Below, in pieces: positions 63,248 through 64,000 of a stretch of DNA of 64,000 bases. A program made the translations under genes and the position numbers. This stretch comes from Halobacterium rubrum (GTDB lineage Archaea; Halobacteriota; Halobacteria; Halobacteriales; Halobacteriaceae): positions 124,001-188,000 of the forward strand of contig NZ_JAJQQZ010000001.1 of NCBI RefSeq assembly GCF_021729015.1, read 5' to 3'. The first letter of the stretch is position 1. Each line of letters begins with the position of its first letter. The notes beneath the pieces were generated by a model. That model searched no databases, had not been told where the DNA came from, and saw only the letters and a list, made by a program, of their open reading frames with translations.

Positions 63248-64000
63248 TCAGGCCTCCCTGCGCGCGTTCTCGATGAGGTCGGCAGCGCCACGGTCGCGGA
63301 GGTCGTCGGCGAGCTCGCGGGCCTCCTCGGCGTACCGCTCGGCGTCCAGCTCGCGGGTCTCCCCGACCTGCTCGCTGCCGTCCTGACTGAACACCTGGAC
63401 CGCCGTCCGGACGGTCTCGCCCTGCACGAGGGCGTGCACGCCGATTGGGGCGATGCAGCCGCCACCGAGCTCCTCGAGGACGACGCGCTCGGTCGTCACT
63501 TCCACGCGAGTGCGGACGTGTTCGAGCGCGTCGCGGAGCTCGTCGACCACGTCGCTGTCGCGGCGCGCCGTCACGCAGAGCGCGCCCTGTCCGGTCGCCG
63601 GCACGTGCGTCCCCGTCGACAGCTCTTCGATGCCGACGTGGTGCAGCAGGCCGGTGCGTTCGAGGCCGACGCGCGCCATCACGAGCGCGTCGTACTCGGT
63701 GTCGGGGTCGCGCTCCATCGCGGACTGCTGGAGCGGCGTCAGCGAGTCGAACCACTCCTCGACCGACTGGTCGAACTCGCTGTCCGACTCCTCCTCGTCG
63801 TCGTCATCGTCGTCCTCGCCGTCGAGGTTCTCGACGCCAGCCTCGACGTCGTCGCTGTAGTCGCCCCGGCGCTGCTCACGGGCCGCCTCGGACTGGGCAT
63901 CCTTCTCCGCCTCGGTGCGGCGCTCGTGCTCGCGGTGGAGCGCGGGCGCCAGCAGCTTCTCCACCCGAGTGTCGACGTTCCCCCGGATGGGTTCGACCTC
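63248..64000 (-). CDS. hemC: Hydroxymethylbilane synthase (partial, runs off right edge)
   Basis: HemC (porphobilinogen deaminase) joins four porphobilinogen units. Only the C-terminal part is in the window; the frame is open to 64000, where it reads EVEPIRGNVDTRVEKLL, the conserved RGNVDTR motif. An acidic insert of about 70 residues (EHERRTEAEKDAQSEAAREQ ... DGEDDDDDDEEESD) follows the motif and precedes the conserved YDALVMARVGLERTGL. The cofactor-binding Cys lies in LEELGGGCIAPIGVHA. The insert is typical of haloarchaeal HemC. The 5' end is missing. Confidence 0.95.
   Translation of the reverse strand, partial: EVEPIRGNVDTRVEKLLAPALHREHERRTEAEKDAQSEAAREQRRGDYSDDVEAGVENLDGEDDDDDDEEESDSEFDQSVEEWFDSLTPLQQSAMERDPDTEYDALVMARVGLERTGLLHHVGIEELSTGTHVPATGQGALCVTARRDSDVVDELRDALEHVRTRVEVTTERVVLEELGGGCIAPIGVHALVQGETVRTAVQVFSQDGSEQVGETRELDAERYAEEARELADDLRDRGAADLIENARREA

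Overview
The window is high-GC DNA from a haloarchaeon (class Halobacteria). The proteins are very acidic and carry acidic low-complexity inserts. The gene set is archaeal: PolD large subunit, Hel308, Hef, KEOPS Cgi121, PurO, DUF296, HTH_10/MEDS and HalOD1 proteins. Many starts are GTG, and several genes have a TATA-like box about 25-30 bp before the start codon, as expected for leaderless transcripts. A short PolD intein of the kind known from Halobacterium makes that genus, or a close relative, a reasonable guess; this is inference only.

Layout. 1-9.2 kb: a small conserved protein, uvrB and (reverse strand) uvrC of nucleotide excision repair, an ABC-2 exporter pair, a TSUP anion permease preceded by a short overlapping leader ORF, a universal stress protein and a membrane protein. 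9.2-15 kb: an etfB-etfA-fixC-fixX electron-transfer operon, a small hypothetical gene and a second ABC-2 exporter pair. 15-20 kb: a GNAT protein, aspartate kinase, tryptophanase, a phosphodiesterase and PurO. 19.9-22 kb is an accessory patch: an HNH endonuclease gene broken by a nonsense codon, a tRNA-Gln gene whose 3' end is duplicated 121 bp downstream, two small zinc-binding proteins and an ORB-like origin motif. 22-33 kb: Cgi121-Hel308, ferredoxin, a 34-aa gene, malate dehydrogenase, a zinc-ribbon protein, a stress protein, Hef, a MEDS/GAF/HTH regulator and a HalOD1 protein. 33-37.8 kb: a CBS protein, glycyl-tRNA synthetase and polyprenol kinase in one operon, plus two hypotheticals. 37.8-45 kb: a complete dipeptide/oligopeptide ABC importer. 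45-51 kb: DUF7556-like and DUF296 genes, a TnpB element with its putative omega-RNA end, and the PolD large subunit with a 180-aa mini-intein. 51-54 kb: a permease with two YHS modules, a rubredoxin-like protein, a NifU-type protein and DUF5783. 54.05-54.63 kb: a MITE-like inverted-repeat element. 54.6-64 kb: a large multi-PAS histidine kinase, a dipeptidase, a DUF4442 thioesterase, a RecJ-like DHH nuclease and the tetrapyrrole operon hemC-cobA-hemD; hemC runs off the right edge.

How it fits together. Most of the window is housekeeping: DNA repair and replication (UvrB, UvrC, Hel308, Hef, RecJ-like, PolD), respiration and redox (EtfAB-FixCX, ferredoxin, malate dehydrogenase), haem biosynthesis, peptide uptake and signalling. 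The mobile or accessory signals are the tRNA-Gln patch, the TnpB insertion wedged between the DUF296 stop codon and the polC start codon, the PolD intein, and the element at 54 kb. No CRISPR array and no rRNA gene was seen.
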